NCBI GenBank assembly: GCA_947495915.1
Contig: CANMAW010000008.1
Location: 82,592 to 146,591, forward strand
DNA: 64,000 nt
DNA from: Maribacter algarum (ex Lu et al. 2025) (nom. illeg.)
Lineage (GTDB): Bacteria > Bacteroidota > Bacteroidia > Flavobacteriales > Flavobacteriaceae
Reading direction: 5' to 3'
Shown: one piece after another, positions 34,072 through 41,853 of the stretch
Layout of the letters: the number at the start of each line of letters is the position of its first letter
How positions within the stretch are numbered: position 1 is the stretch's first letter
The notes under the pieces: model-generated
Database searches by the model: none
What the model was told of the DNA's origin: nothing
The model's input: the letters and a program-made list of their open reading frames with translations, nothing else
Made by a program: the position numbers and the translations under genes

Positions 34072-34467
34072 ATGACATTAACAGAAATAAACCCTAAAGG
34101 TAACTTTGATACTTGGAAAAAAGATAAACTGAATGAAGTGAAAAATGATCAATTTAGTTCTAATCTTGGCAAACCCTTGTTTGAAAATAATTCCATAAAA
34201 CTCTGGGAAATTCAATTAAAACCTTCAGAAACAACGCCTTTTAGAAGGCATACTCAAAATTATAGTGCAACTAGCTTTTCAGATGGCCTCATGGTCTCTC
34301 GAAATACCAATGGTAGAATTGTACTGATTCGATTAAAAAAAGGAGATAACCTTTATTTCGAATGTCAACAACAAGAAATTATTCACGACCTTGAAAATAT
34401 AGGTGAATCTACCATTAAAATCATTGTACTTGAAGAAAAACTAGTACAACAAAACAGCTATTTATAA
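34072..34467 (+). CDS. cupin-like small protein of unknown function
   Basis: 131 residues from the ATG at 34072 (MTLTEINPKGNFDTW); the frame is open 8 codons further to a TTG. Beta-rich, with IKLWEIQLKPSETTPFRRH, and a second motif area DNLYFECQQQEIIHDLENIG, which together suggest the double-stranded beta-helix of cupins. The His/Glu metal set is incomplete (I see RRH..N and EC). Cytoplasmic, no signal. Function unknown. A terminator-like hairpin lies about 105 bases downstream. Confidence 0.68.
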   Translation: MTLTEINPKGNFDTWKKDKLNEVKNDQFSSNLGKPLFENNSIKLWEIQLKPSETTPFRRHTQNYSATSFSDGLMVSRNTNGRIVLIRLKKGDNLYFECQQQEIIHDLENIGESTIKIIVLEEKLVQQNSYL

Positions 34468-34570
34468 GATTGCAAATTGAACTATAGTCATCTAAATATA
34501 CTGCCTTTAATACTTCTTGGCATGTACAATGACAAGTGAAAACGATAAGAGCTACCCCGATTACAAATTA

Positions 34571-34603
34571 AAAAATACTGGAAATCAGGTATTTTATTTT
34601 TTT
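34571..34603 (+). terminator. probable terminator after the cupin-like gene
   Basis: AAAATACT-GGAAATC-AGGTATTTT followed by ATTTTTTT. AT-rich but with a T7 run. Confidence 0.5.
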
Positions 34604-34647
34604 AGGTAGATTAATAATTTAGCGTAGAACATTAAACTATTATTGTA

Positions 34648-35466
34648 ATGAAATATTCTAAACTTCTCGTTCCCATATTTTTGGGAATGTTCCTCTCTTT
34701 AAGCGCGCAAAACGCTACCGACCAAATTCTTTTGCAAAATGGAGAAGTTATATCAGTTCATGTAAAAAAAATAGAGCCAAACACCATTACCTATAGTTAT
34801 GAAGGAGAAGAATTAGAGAATGTAGTTAAAAAAAATGAGATCGCTAAAATAACATTCAAAAGTGGCCGCGAACAGCTTTTCAACCAGTCGGTAACTAAAA
34901 CTATTAAAAGAAATGATTTTGAATATCCACCTATGAAAACCAACCAAGGTGCTGTTCTGCCATTTGAATTTGTTTTTGATGGAACTGCGGCTCCTGAAGA
35001 AGGTTTAGAGGCTCAAGAATATTATTATAACAACCTCATGCGCAAACCCGAAAGAAATACTATTACCTATCAAGATGCTGAACTTACCCTAAAAAGACTA
35101 AGGGCAGCTGGTATCCATGAAGCACAAGACATGAGAAGTTTCGAAATGACCGAAATTGCAAAAATTGTGGGTGCCGGAATACTGGTTACTGGCAAAATCA
35201 CAGTTGATTACCGAAGCACTACGTCTACTTCATCAGGGTCTACCACTACAAAAGTTGACACCAAAAAGAAAAAAGTAAAGTCATATTCTAGTGACTATAG
35301 CACTTCTACAGATGAATTTAATACCAAGGTTCTTTTTAGAATTTATGATAAAAATGGAAACAAAATTATTGACGTAAAGCGTGTGCCCTTTATGGCATCT
35401 ACACGCAACAATTACATAACCGCTCTAAATTATTTAATGAAGCGTACACCTTATTATCAGAAATAA
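34648..35466 (+). CDS. secreted protein with a CsgG/TolB-N-like fold region, function unknown
   Basis: 272 residues. Signal peptide (PIFLGMFLSLSAQ). Residues ~25-75, LLQNGEVISVHVKKIEPNTITYSYEGEE, look like the small strand-rich unit seen at the front of many flavobacterial secreted proteins. Residues ~105-190 contain VLPFEFVFDG, DAELTLKRLRAAGI and EIAKIVGAGILVTGKITVDY, the order found in CsgG- and TolB-N-type domains (VLPF ... L...GI ... A..LGAD..VTG). The Ser/Thr-rich linker STSSGSTTTKVDTKKKK follows. The fold assignment is inference. A 22-base palindrome lies 6 bases after the stop. Confidence 0.72.
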   Translation: MKYSKLLVPIFLGMFLSLSAQNATDQILLQNGEVISVHVKKIEPNTITYSYEGEELENVVKKNEIAKITFKSGREQLFNQSVTKTIKRNDFEYPPMKTNQGAVLPFEFVFDGTAAPEEGLEAQEYYYNNLMRKPERNTITYQDAELTLKRLRAAGIHEAQDMRSFEMTEIAKIVGAGILVTGKITVDYRSTTSTSSGSTTTKVDTKKKKVKSYSSDYSTSTDEFNTKVLFRIYDKNGNKIIDVKRVPFMASTRNNYITALNYLMKRTPYYQK

Positions 35467-35472
35467 CCATTG

Positions 35473-35494
35473 TAAAATCAGCTAGCTGATTTTA
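35473..35494 (+). terminator. 22-base perfect palindrome behind a secreted-protein gene, probable terminator
   Basis: TAAAATCAGCT/AGCTGATTTTA, perfect to the centre, 6 bases after the stop at 35466, followed by AGATATTT. It can form an 8-9 bp hairpin with a CTAG loop. Confidence 0.6.
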
Positions 35495-35658
35495 GATATT
35501 TAATAATTTTAAATACACTATGTTCTAATTAAAACTAATGTAGAATTCACCTATGAACTAATACATGAACCAAAAATTTAATAATTGTAATTAGTCTATA
35601 TTATTTACAAACGCTAAAATCTTTTCGCTTTTGGTTATGGTTTACCTATTTTTAATAA

Positions 35659-36294
35659 ATGAAGGTAATATCAACAAATATTGGGGAGCCCACAACGTTT
35701 ATTTGGAACGGAAAAGAAGAACAAACTGGAATCTTTAAAAAACCAGTTTCACAGGCCTTATACCTAACTAAAAACGATGTAAAAAATGATACCGTGATTG
35801 ATAGGGTTCATCACGGTGGTGTAAATAAAGCGTGCTATTTATTTGCCGCTGACAACTATGAATATTGGAAACAGCTTTATCCTGATTTAGATTGGGACTG
35901 GGGTATGTTTGGAGAAAATTTAACCATATCAGCACTTGATGAATCTACACTAAGAGTAGGCAACATTTATAAATTAGGAAAAGCTTTAGTACAAGTTTCA
36001 CAACCTCGTGAGCCTTGTTATAAATTAGGTGTCCGCTTTGGCACACAACAAGTTCTCAAACAGTTTATTGAACATAATCGACCCGGTACTTATGTTCGTA
36101 TTTTAGAGGAAGGAGAGGTTAAAACAGGTGATCAAATGATTCTTCAATCCGAATCTGAAAACGAATTAACCACCCAACAATTTTACCAATTGATGTTTAT
36201 GAAGGAAAAACCAAAAGAATTATTGCAACTTTTCATGGACAACCCCTCAGTGCCGGCATATAAAAAAGAGCGCTTTAAAAAATATTTAAACTAA
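35659..36294 (+). CDS. MOSC-domain protein (YiiM-like)
   Basis: 211 residues. MOSC domain with VDRVHHGGVNKACYLF near the front, WGMFGENLTISALDESTLRVGNIYKLG, and the sulfur-carrier cysteine in SQPREPCYKLGVRF (about residue 118). The C-terminal 3-alpha extension LTTQQFYQLMFMKEKP is as in E. coli YiiM. MOSC proteins bind molybdenum cofactor or transfer sulfur; YiiM reduces hydroxylated purine analogues. Soluble. The DUF885 lipoprotein gene starts 7 bases later, so they are co-transcribed. Confidence 0.9.
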   Translation: MKVISTNIGEPTTFIWNGKEEQTGIFKKPVSQALYLTKNDVKNDTVIDRVHHGGVNKACYLFAADNYEYWKQLYPDLDWDWGMFGENLTISALDESTLRVGNIYKLGKALVQVSQPREPCYKLGVRFGTQQVLKQFIEHNRPGTYVRILEEGEVKTGDQMILQSESENELTTQQFYQLMFMKEKPKELLQLFMDNPSVPAYKKERFKKYLN

Positions 36295-36301
36295 ACTCAA
36301 A

Positions 36302-38077
36302 ATGATGAAAAAGCATATTTTAGTGATCTTGTTAAGTCTGGGCGTAATTGCATGTAAAAACGAAAAAAAAGACCAAAAAACCGAGAATATTACTCCGATT
36401 TCGGAAGTTTTTGATGCCTATTATGAAGAAGGTCTTCAGCTGAATCCGCTCAGTGCTACCTTTGCAGGTGACAATAGATTTAATGACACATTACCGAATT
36501 TTTTAACTCCGGAATTCGAAGATCAATACAAAGCTTATTACACAAAGTATAAGTCACAACTTTCAGAATATCAAGATGCTACTCTTACTGATAGTGAGAA
36601 AATGACCATTGCAATTTTGAATTGGGAGTGTGATATAAACCTTGAAACACTAGCTTTTGGAAGCTATACCCCTATTGATCAAATGTGGTCAATGAACCTT
36701 ATGATAGGTCAACTTGCTAGTGGCGCTAGTGCGCAGCCTTTTGAAACGGTTCAAGATTACCACAATTGGCTTTCGCGACTTGAAGATTATTCAGCTTGGT
36801 TGAATTCGGCAAAGACAAAAATGGAGGAAGGTATTGAGGTAGGCAATGTATTACCCAAATCATTGATAAAAAAAGTAATTCCGCAATTAGCGAGTGTCGT
36901 AACGCCTAAACTAGAAGACAATTTGTTTTATAGTCCGGTAAAAAACTTTCCTGAGAACTTCAATGACGAAGAAAAAGCAGCTTTAACGAAAGCATATTCA
37001 CAAATCATCATCGATAAAATTGTGCCTAGTTACAAAGCATTACATGATTTTATGAATTCTGATTATATGGCTGCTGGTCGTGAAACTAGCGGTATTGAGG
37101 GAATTCCTGATGGAAAAAAGTATTACGCACATCAAATAAAGTTGTATACCACTACTTCTATGACGGCTGCTGAAATTCATCAACTAGGACTTGATGAAGT
37201 CGCCAGAATTTCCTCAGAAATGGAAAAAGTAAAAGAAAAAGTAGGTTTTAAGGGTGATTTAAAGGCATTTTTTAATGAAGTTCGAAACAAAAAAGAATTG
37301 ATGCCTTTTACTGATCCGCAACAGGTTATTGATAATTTCAATGCTATTCATGCAAAGATGAAACCCCAAGTAGACAAGCTTTTTGGGAAACAACCAAAGA
37401 CACCTTTCGAAGTGCGACGCACCGAAGCATTTCGTGAAGCTTCAGCAAGTGCAGAATATAATCCTGGTTCGGTTGATGGCACAAGACCTGGTATTTTTTA
37501 TGTTCCGATACCTGATGTGACAAAATATAATGTCTATTCTGATGAAGACCTTTTTCTACATGAGGCAATACCTGGCCATCATTTTCAAATATCTTTAACT
37601 CAAGAAAACGAAGAGTTACCAAAATTCAGAAAAACATTATGGTATAGTGCATATGGTGAAGGTTGGGCCTTATACACAGAATCACTAGGTGAGGAATTAG
37701 GTTTATATGATGACCCTTATCAGTATTTTGGAATGTTGGGGGCTGAAATGCATCGCGCAATTCGTTTGGTTGTTGACACTGGTCTTCATTCAAAAGGATG
37801 GACAAGAGAGCAAGCAATTCAATATTCTTTAGATAACGAAGCGGAATCTGAAGCTAGTATTACCTCAGAAATAGAAAGATATATGGCCAACCCAGGGCAA
37901 GCCTTATCTTATAAAATAGGGCAATTAAAAATACGTGAGCTTAGAATTAAAGCAGAAACAAGCATGGGTGATGCTTTTGACATTAAAGAATTTCACCATC
38001 AAATCTTAGAAACTGGTTGTGTGCCTTTAGCATTATTAGAAGATAAAATCAATAATTGGATAAATTCAAATAAATAA
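36302..38077 (+). CDS. DUF885-family HEXXH metallopeptidase, lipoprotein
   Basis: 591 residues. Lipoprotein signal GVIACK (Cys18). The zinc site is HEAIPGHHFQIS (HEAIPGH, about residue 421), with YGEGWALYTESLG about 30 residues later, which supplies the third ligand Glu. DUF885 enzymes are predicted periplasmic or surface peptidases with an M3/M32-like helical fold. Signal anchoring suggests the outer face of the inner or outer membrane. Its stop overlaps the next ATG (TAATG). Confidence 0.9.
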   Translation: MMKKHILVILLSLGVIACKNEKKDQKTENITPISEVFDAYYEEGLQLNPLSATFAGDNRFNDTLPNFLTPEFEDQYKAYYTKYKSQLSEYQDATLTDSEKMTIAILNWECDINLETLAFGSYTPIDQMWSMNLMIGQLASGASAQPFETVQDYHNWLSRLEDYSAWLNSAKTKMEEGIEVGNVLPKSLIKKVIPQLASVVTPKLEDNLFYSPVKNFPENFNDEEKAALTKAYSQIIIDKIVPSYKALHDFMNSDYMAAGRETSGIEGIPDGKKYYAHQIKLYTTTSMTAAEIHQLGLDEVARISSEMEKVKEKVGFKGDLKAFFNEVRNKKELMPFTDPQQVIDNFNAIHAKMKPQVDKLFGKQPKTPFEVRRTEAFREASASAEYNPGSVDGTRPGIFYVPIPDVTKYNVYSDEDLFLHEAIPGHHFQISLTQENEELPKFRKTLWYSAYGEGWALYTESLGEELGLYDDPYQYFGMLGAEMHRAIRLVVDTGLHSKGWTREQAIQYSLDNEAESEASITSEIERYMANPGQALSYKIGQLKIRELRIKAETSMGDAFDIKEFHHQILETGCVPLALLEDKINNWINSNK

Positions 38078-38430
38078 TGCAGTACCCTTGGCATCTTTAT
38101 GTAATGGGTGGGCTTTATTTTATTGCAGGTATAATGCATTTTGTTAAACCCAGAATGTATCAGCGTATCATACCTAAATATATGCCAAACCACAAATTAC
38201 TGGTGCTTTTAAGTGGCGTCGCAGAGATTATCTTAGGAGTTTCAATTTGTATTCCGGCTACCAAAGATGTTTCAATTTATGGTATTATTGCAATGCTCCT
38301 TATTTTTTTAACGGTGCATTTTCATATGCTTTTTGTAAAGAGTGCTGCCATGGGACTACCTCAATGGGTTTTAATTTTAAGAATACCTCTGCAGTTTGTA
38401 TTGATCTATTGGGCTTATACCTATTTATAA
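38077..38430 (+). CDS. DoxX-like small membrane protein
   Basis: 117 residues, four hydrophobic segments (about 7-23, 40-58, 65-83 and 93-115). The pattern GLYFIAGIMHFVKPRMYQRIIPKYMP followed by LLSGVAEIILGV is that of DoxX/YphA-type proteins. Role in related organisms is unclear (thiosulfate:quinone reductase subunit in some, unknown in most). Translationally coupled to the DUF885 gene. A bidirectional terminator follows. Confidence 0.85.
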   Translation: MQYPWHLYVMGGLYFIAGIMHFVKPRMYQRIIPKYMPNHKLLVLLSGVAEIILGVSICIPATKDVSIYGIIAMLLIFLTVHFHMLFVKSAAMGLPQWVLILRIPLQFVLIYWAYTYL

Positions 38431-38433
38431 ATA

Positions 38434-38472
38434 AAAAAACTCCCAAAATCATTAAGATCATGGGAGTTTTTA
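38434..38472. terminator. bidirectional terminator between convergent genes
   Basis: AAAAACTCCCA / TGGGAGTTTTT with a 15-base inner region that can pair further; T-runs on both strands. It serves the DoxX-like gene and the convergent 38490-39071 gene. Confidence 0.85.
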
Positions 38473-38489
38473 CTCAACTTAAACCAACT

Positions 38490-39071
38490 TTATTTTACAA
38501 CGATATTTTCAAAATAAGTATCGTTACTATCTGCTACTACTACTTGATAAGTGTCATCATAAGCTCCATCAAAATTGAAAACTTTTCCAACAAGGGCTTC
38601 GTCTTTTACTGTTTCTTCAAAAACAACTCGATTTGCGCTATCAGTGATAGTAATTTTAACTGCTTTTTTCTCAAGATTCAAAAGGTTTAAATAAACCATT
38701 TTACCTGATTTTCTAAAAACCGGCTTAGCGTTTTCATGACGATCTTTAATTGCTACGTTAAAATCTCCTAACTCAATATTGTAAACAATTTCTTTAAGGT
38801 CATTCTCTACCTCTAAGTAGAACATTCCTTTTTCAAGTTTACTCAAGTCAAATCGCTTCAAGTACATTTCTTTATTGGTAACATCTTCAGAAAATATCAC
38901 ATTTCCGTCAGCGTCAACCAAGCGAATAGCTGTTTCTTGATTATTAGTATCTAAAGAGAAGGTTAGACTTTTTGTTGCATTTGGCGTCAATCCTAACTTT
39001 GTTTCTGATGCATTAATTGAAGTTGTTAAGAATAATGCAATAACTGCTGTTAATTTAAATACATTTTTCAT
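38490..39071 (-). CDS. secreted beta-sandwich protein of unknown function
   Basis: 193 residues. Signal peptide KLTAVIALFLTTSINA. Two related ~80-residue halves follow, each with a strand pattern such as AIRLVDADGNVIFSEDVTNK and VKITITDSANRVVFEETVK, both ending in a GxFYLEV/TYQVVV-type edge strand. They resemble the beta-sandwiches of T9SS-exported proteins (por-secretion-tail-like or fibronectin-type), but the type A C-terminal signal is not evident. Located between two terminators and promoters; its -7 element is TACCTTTG at 39129-39136. Confidence 0.75.
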   Translation of the reverse strand: MKNVFKLTAVIALFLTTSINASETKLGLTPNATKSLTFSLDTNNQETAIRLVDADGNVIFSEDVTNKEMYLKRFDLSKLEKGMFYLEVENDLKEIVYNIELGDFNVAIKDRHENAKPVFRKSGKMVYLNLLNLEKKAVKITITDSANRVVFEETVKDEALVGKVFNFDGAYDDTYQVVVADSNDTYFENIVVK

Positions 39072-39128
39072 AATTACTTGTTTTTAAAACTGCCTTGCGA
39101 CAGCATAGGTTAATACTTTTGTTCGAAA

Positions 39129-39136
39129 CAAAGGTA
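39129..39136 (-). promoter_or_regulatory. -7 promoter element (TACCTTTG) of the secreted beta-sandwich gene
   Basis: Minus-strand TACCTTTG, exact TAnnTTTG, 57 bases before the ATG at 39071. Confidence 0.45.
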
Positions 39137-39244
39137 TATCAGGAATAAGGCACTCACTACACCAGATTTTGCCGATTTATATTCTATTTTAACCATGCTG
39201 ACAGGTAATTTTACACATAAAGGTAATATATCACATATTTAGGG

Positions 39245-39252
39245 TAATTTTG
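39245..39252 (+). promoter_or_regulatory. -7 promoter element (TAATTTTG) of the AraC-alkB pair
   Basis: TAATTTTG, exact TAnnTTTG, 38 bases before the ATG at 39291. Confidence 0.5.
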
Positions 39253-39290
39253 TAGATAATTGTACGTTATGACAGAAGTAACTTTATATT

Positions 39291-40175
39291 ATGAATACAA
39301 CAATTACTAAACAAAAACCCTCGTTTGAAATTATTGAACCAGGGTTTGGGCATTCTTATTTATATCAAAAATTTGATTCTTCAAAAAACAATAAAGACAC
39401 GGTGTGGCATTACCACCCCGAAATTGAATTGGTTTATGTGAAAGGAGGGTCTGGAAAAAGGCAAATTGGTAGCCATATCTCTTATTATTCGAATGGTGAC
39501 CTTATGTTAATAGGTAGTAACCTACCTCATTGCGGTTTTACCGATATATTAACGGGTAATGATTGTGAAGTGGTGGTGCAAATGAAACAAGATTTTCTAG
39601 GTGCCAATTTCTTTGATATTCCTGAAATGAGAAATATTCAACAGCTCTTTGAAATGGCCAAGGGTGGAATAGCATTTACTGGTAACACAAAATTAAAAAT
39701 TGGTGATAAAATGGAGGTGCTTGAATATCAAGATGATTTTCAAAGACTACTTTCAATATTAAATATTCTAAATACCTTAGGAAAATCTAAAGAGTTTACC
39801 ATATTAAATGGTGACGGCTTCTCTTTAGAAACTGAAGTTAAAGACAATGATAGAATCAATGTTGTTTTTAATCATGTAAAAAATAATTTTAAAGAAGAAA
39901 TTACACTTGAAGAAATTGCAGGTATGGTAAGTATGACCGTACCATCATTTTGTAGGTATTTCAAAAAAATCACTAACAAGACCTTTACCAAATTTGTAAA
40001 TGAGTATCGACTCGTACATGCTTCAAAATTATTGGCTGAGCAAAATTTAAGTATTACTGATATTTGTTTTGAAAGCGGATTCAATAACTTTTCTCATTTT
40101 AACAAATCGTTTAAGGCTTTTACGGGTCAAAATCCCTCAGAATATAGAAATCAATTGAAAAATGTCATTACTTAA
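39291..40175 (+). CDS. AraC-family regulator with N-terminal cupin
   Basis: 294 residues. N-terminal cupin (about 18-95) with VWHYHPEIELVYVKGG and NLPHCGF, and C-terminal AraC double HTH (about 190-290) with ITLEEIAGMVSMTVPSFCRYF and SITDICFESGFNNFSHFNKSFKAFTGQNPSEYR. It has the usual arrangement of flavobacterial AraC sensors of sugars or related small ligands. The stop overlaps the alkB-like ATG (TAATG), so the regulator and the dioxygenase are translated together. The -7 element at 39245-39252 fits. Confidence 0.92.
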   Translation: MNTTITKQKPSFEIIEPGFGHSYLYQKFDSSKNNKDTVWHYHPEIELVYVKGGSGKRQIGSHISYYSNGDLMLIGSNLPHCGFTDILTGNDCEVVVQMKQDFLGANFFDIPEMRNIQQLFEMAKGGIAFTGNTKLKIGDKMEVLEYQDDFQRLLSILNILNTLGKSKEFTILNGDGFSLETEVKDNDRINVVFNHVKNNFKEEITLEEIAGMVSMTVPSFCRYFKKITNKTFTKFVNEYRLVHASKLLAEQNLSITDICFESGFNNFSHFNKSFKAFTGQNPSEYRNQLKNVIT

Positions 40176-40774
40176 TGAATTCTTTGTTTTCTGAATCTTA
40201 TAATTTAAATCTTATTGATAGCGATATATCGTATTATCCTAATTTTATATCGACCGATAAGGCCGATACGTATTTTGAAGTATTTAAAAATACCATTCCA
40301 TGGCAACAAGATGATATTCAAATTTTTGGTAAAGTATATGCTCAACCTAGGCTAACAGCCCTCTTTGGGGAAAAGGGTAAACCCTATGGATATTCAGGTA
40401 TAACCATGATGCCCCAATCGTTTACTTCAGAGTTATTAGCTATCAAAACATTACTTGAAACTAAAGTTGCAATACATTTTAATACATGCCTACTAAATCT
40501 TTATCGAGATGGTAATGATAGTAATGGATGGCATGCAGACAATGAAAAGGAATTGGGTGAAAATCCGGCAATTGCATCGATTACATTGGGTCAAGAACGT
40601 TATTTTCATCTAAAACATCGCACTCAAAAAGAACTGAAACATAAATTACTACTAGAACATGGTAGTTTGCTATTAATGCAGGGCAAGACACAGCACCATT
40701 GGTTACATCAAATACCAAAAACCAAAAAAATTATTAAAGAAAGAATCAATCTTACGTTTAGAGTGGTTTATTAA
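40175..40774 (+). CDS. AlkB-like Fe(II)/2-oxoglutarate-dependent DNA-repair dioxygenase
   Basis: 199 residues. Iron ligands His120 and Asp122 in GWHADNEKEL and His178 in WLHQIPK; 2-oxoglutarate-binding Arg in ERINLTFR (Arg190, Arg196). The substrate lid MMPQSF and the overall length fit the AlkB/ALKBH2 group, which removes methyl groups from 1-meA and 3-meC in DNA by oxidation. It may act with the Ada-type system at 6.2-7.5 kb, though the two loci are not linked. A strong terminator follows. Confidence 0.93.
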   Translation: MNSLFSESYNLNLIDSDISYYPNFISTDKADTYFEVFKNTIPWQQDDIQIFGKVYAQPRLTALFGEKGKPYGYSGITMMPQSFTSELLAIKTLLETKVAIHFNTCLLNLYRDGNDSNGWHADNEKELGENPAIASITLGQERYFHLKHRTQKELKHKLLLEHGSLLLMQGKTQHHWLHQIPKTKKIIKERINLTFRVVY

Positions 40775-40796
40775 ATCAAACGAAACTTAAAGGCAT

Positions 40797-40830
40797 AAAA
40801 AAGCGGTCATTTCAAAAGGACCGCTTTTTT
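40797..40830 (+). terminator. intrinsic terminator after the AlkB-like gene
   Basis: AAAAAAGCGGTC / GACCGCTTTTTT stem with a 10-base loop, 22 bases after the stop. Confidence 0.9.
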
Positions 40831-40974
40831 AAAACCCTATCTTAGAGTTAGATACTATCTTTAGCATTCGGGCAGTTATGCTAATGTACTCACATCGTAA
40901 CTTCCCTATTATAACTTCAAATCTTATGCCAAGGTATTCTTTTTCGATGAAATATTGATTTATGGGGTAAAATA

Positions 40975-41751
40975 CTATTTATATAAGTCGTTTAATATTT
41001 TTGCTAGCCTCAATCCTCCTTTTTGCAATTGAACTTCAACAGTTCCCCACCAATCATAACTATACCTATAACGAAGTTTATCTCCTGTAGCTACAGAACT
41101 GTAAATCTTATTCGCAACATCTTGAGATTCTTCTACCCAATCATAAATAGTACCTTGTTGAATACTTTTCTTTTGCTTTTTTGTTAATCGAGGTAATGAA
41201 GCTGTAAGCTCAGTATAGCTTAACCCATAATCATCGATCATATTAGAATCCCACACTCTATGTAAATTGCTACCTTCTTTAAACCACTGTACTTGAATAT
41301 CATTTCCACCTTTATCTTCTAAACGACCTACATGCATTGGCTGATGTAAATCACCCACCAAATGAACAAGCATTTTCAAATAAAAGATCTTATCTGTCTT
41401 GCTACTTTCTTTATCCTTAATAATTGAAACACATTTTTCAATGCCAATAATTAAATCTCCATACTTACTGGGTTCTACATCAATGTATTCTTTGTCCGAA
41501 GGAAAATTCAAATAATGCCAAGCGCTAAATTTACGAAACTGTTTATCTGCTTTGATTTCATCAGCAAAAGTAGATACAGTAGCTAAACTTTCACCAGATA
41601 ACAATTTGTCAATTGCTTTACGCGCTTTTCGAGATAAATGCTGTTCAGCGATTTCACCTGTTGTTCGATGGCCAGTTTTTGACCAAACCATATCATTACT
41701 AAAAGCAAACTGACAAGTGACTAATAATATAACTGCTATAAACTTCGTCAT
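40975..41751 (-). CDS. S1/P1-type zinc nuclease, secreted
   Basis: 258 residues from the ATG at 41751 (MTKFIAVILL). The frame allows an ATG at 41757, but a -7 element TACTTTTG ends at 41765, leaving too little leader for that codon. Signal peptide ends near QFAFSN. The nuclease has the N-terminal Trp-His set VWSKTGHRTTGEIAEQHL, then HYLNFP, HLVGDLHQPMHVG and LHRVWDSNMID, the zinc ligands of P1 nuclease. The mature N-terminal Trp is normally a zinc ligand, so cleavage should fall right before VWSKTG or the Trp is used internally. Degrades single-stranded nucleic acids outside the cytoplasm for phosphate. Confidence 0.92.
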   Translation of the reverse strand: MTKFIAVILLVTCQFAFSNDMVWSKTGHRTTGEIAEQHLSRKARKAIDKLLSGESLATVSTFADEIKADKQFRKFSAWHYLNFPSDKEYIDVEPSKYGDLIIGIEKCVSIIKDKESSKTDKIFYLKMLVHLVGDLHQPMHVGRLEDKGGNDIQVQWFKEGSNLHRVWDSNMIDDYGLSYTELTASLPRLTKKQKKSIQQGTIYDWVEESQDVANKIYSSVATGDKLRYRYSYDWWGTVEVQLQKGGLRLAKILNDLYK

Positions 41752-41764
41752 AAACATTTTTTTT

Positions 41765-41772
41765 CAAAAGTA
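41765..41772 (-). promoter_or_regulatory. -7 promoter element (TACTTTTG) of the S1/P1 nuclease gene
   Basis: Minus-strand TACTTTTG, exact TAnnTTTG. It decides the start at 41751 over 41757. Confidence 0.5.
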
Positions 41773-41853
41773 GGTAATGTACTTTAATCTAATGTTAACT
41801 GTTTATTTGATTTATTTTTAAAGTATGATATTGCACCTTATATAAACCTACGC

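Noticed and set aside
38247..38690. 147-codon plus-strand frame overlapping the DoxX gene, a terminator and a minus-strand gene
   Set aside because: It spans an intergenic terminator and two genes in other frames.
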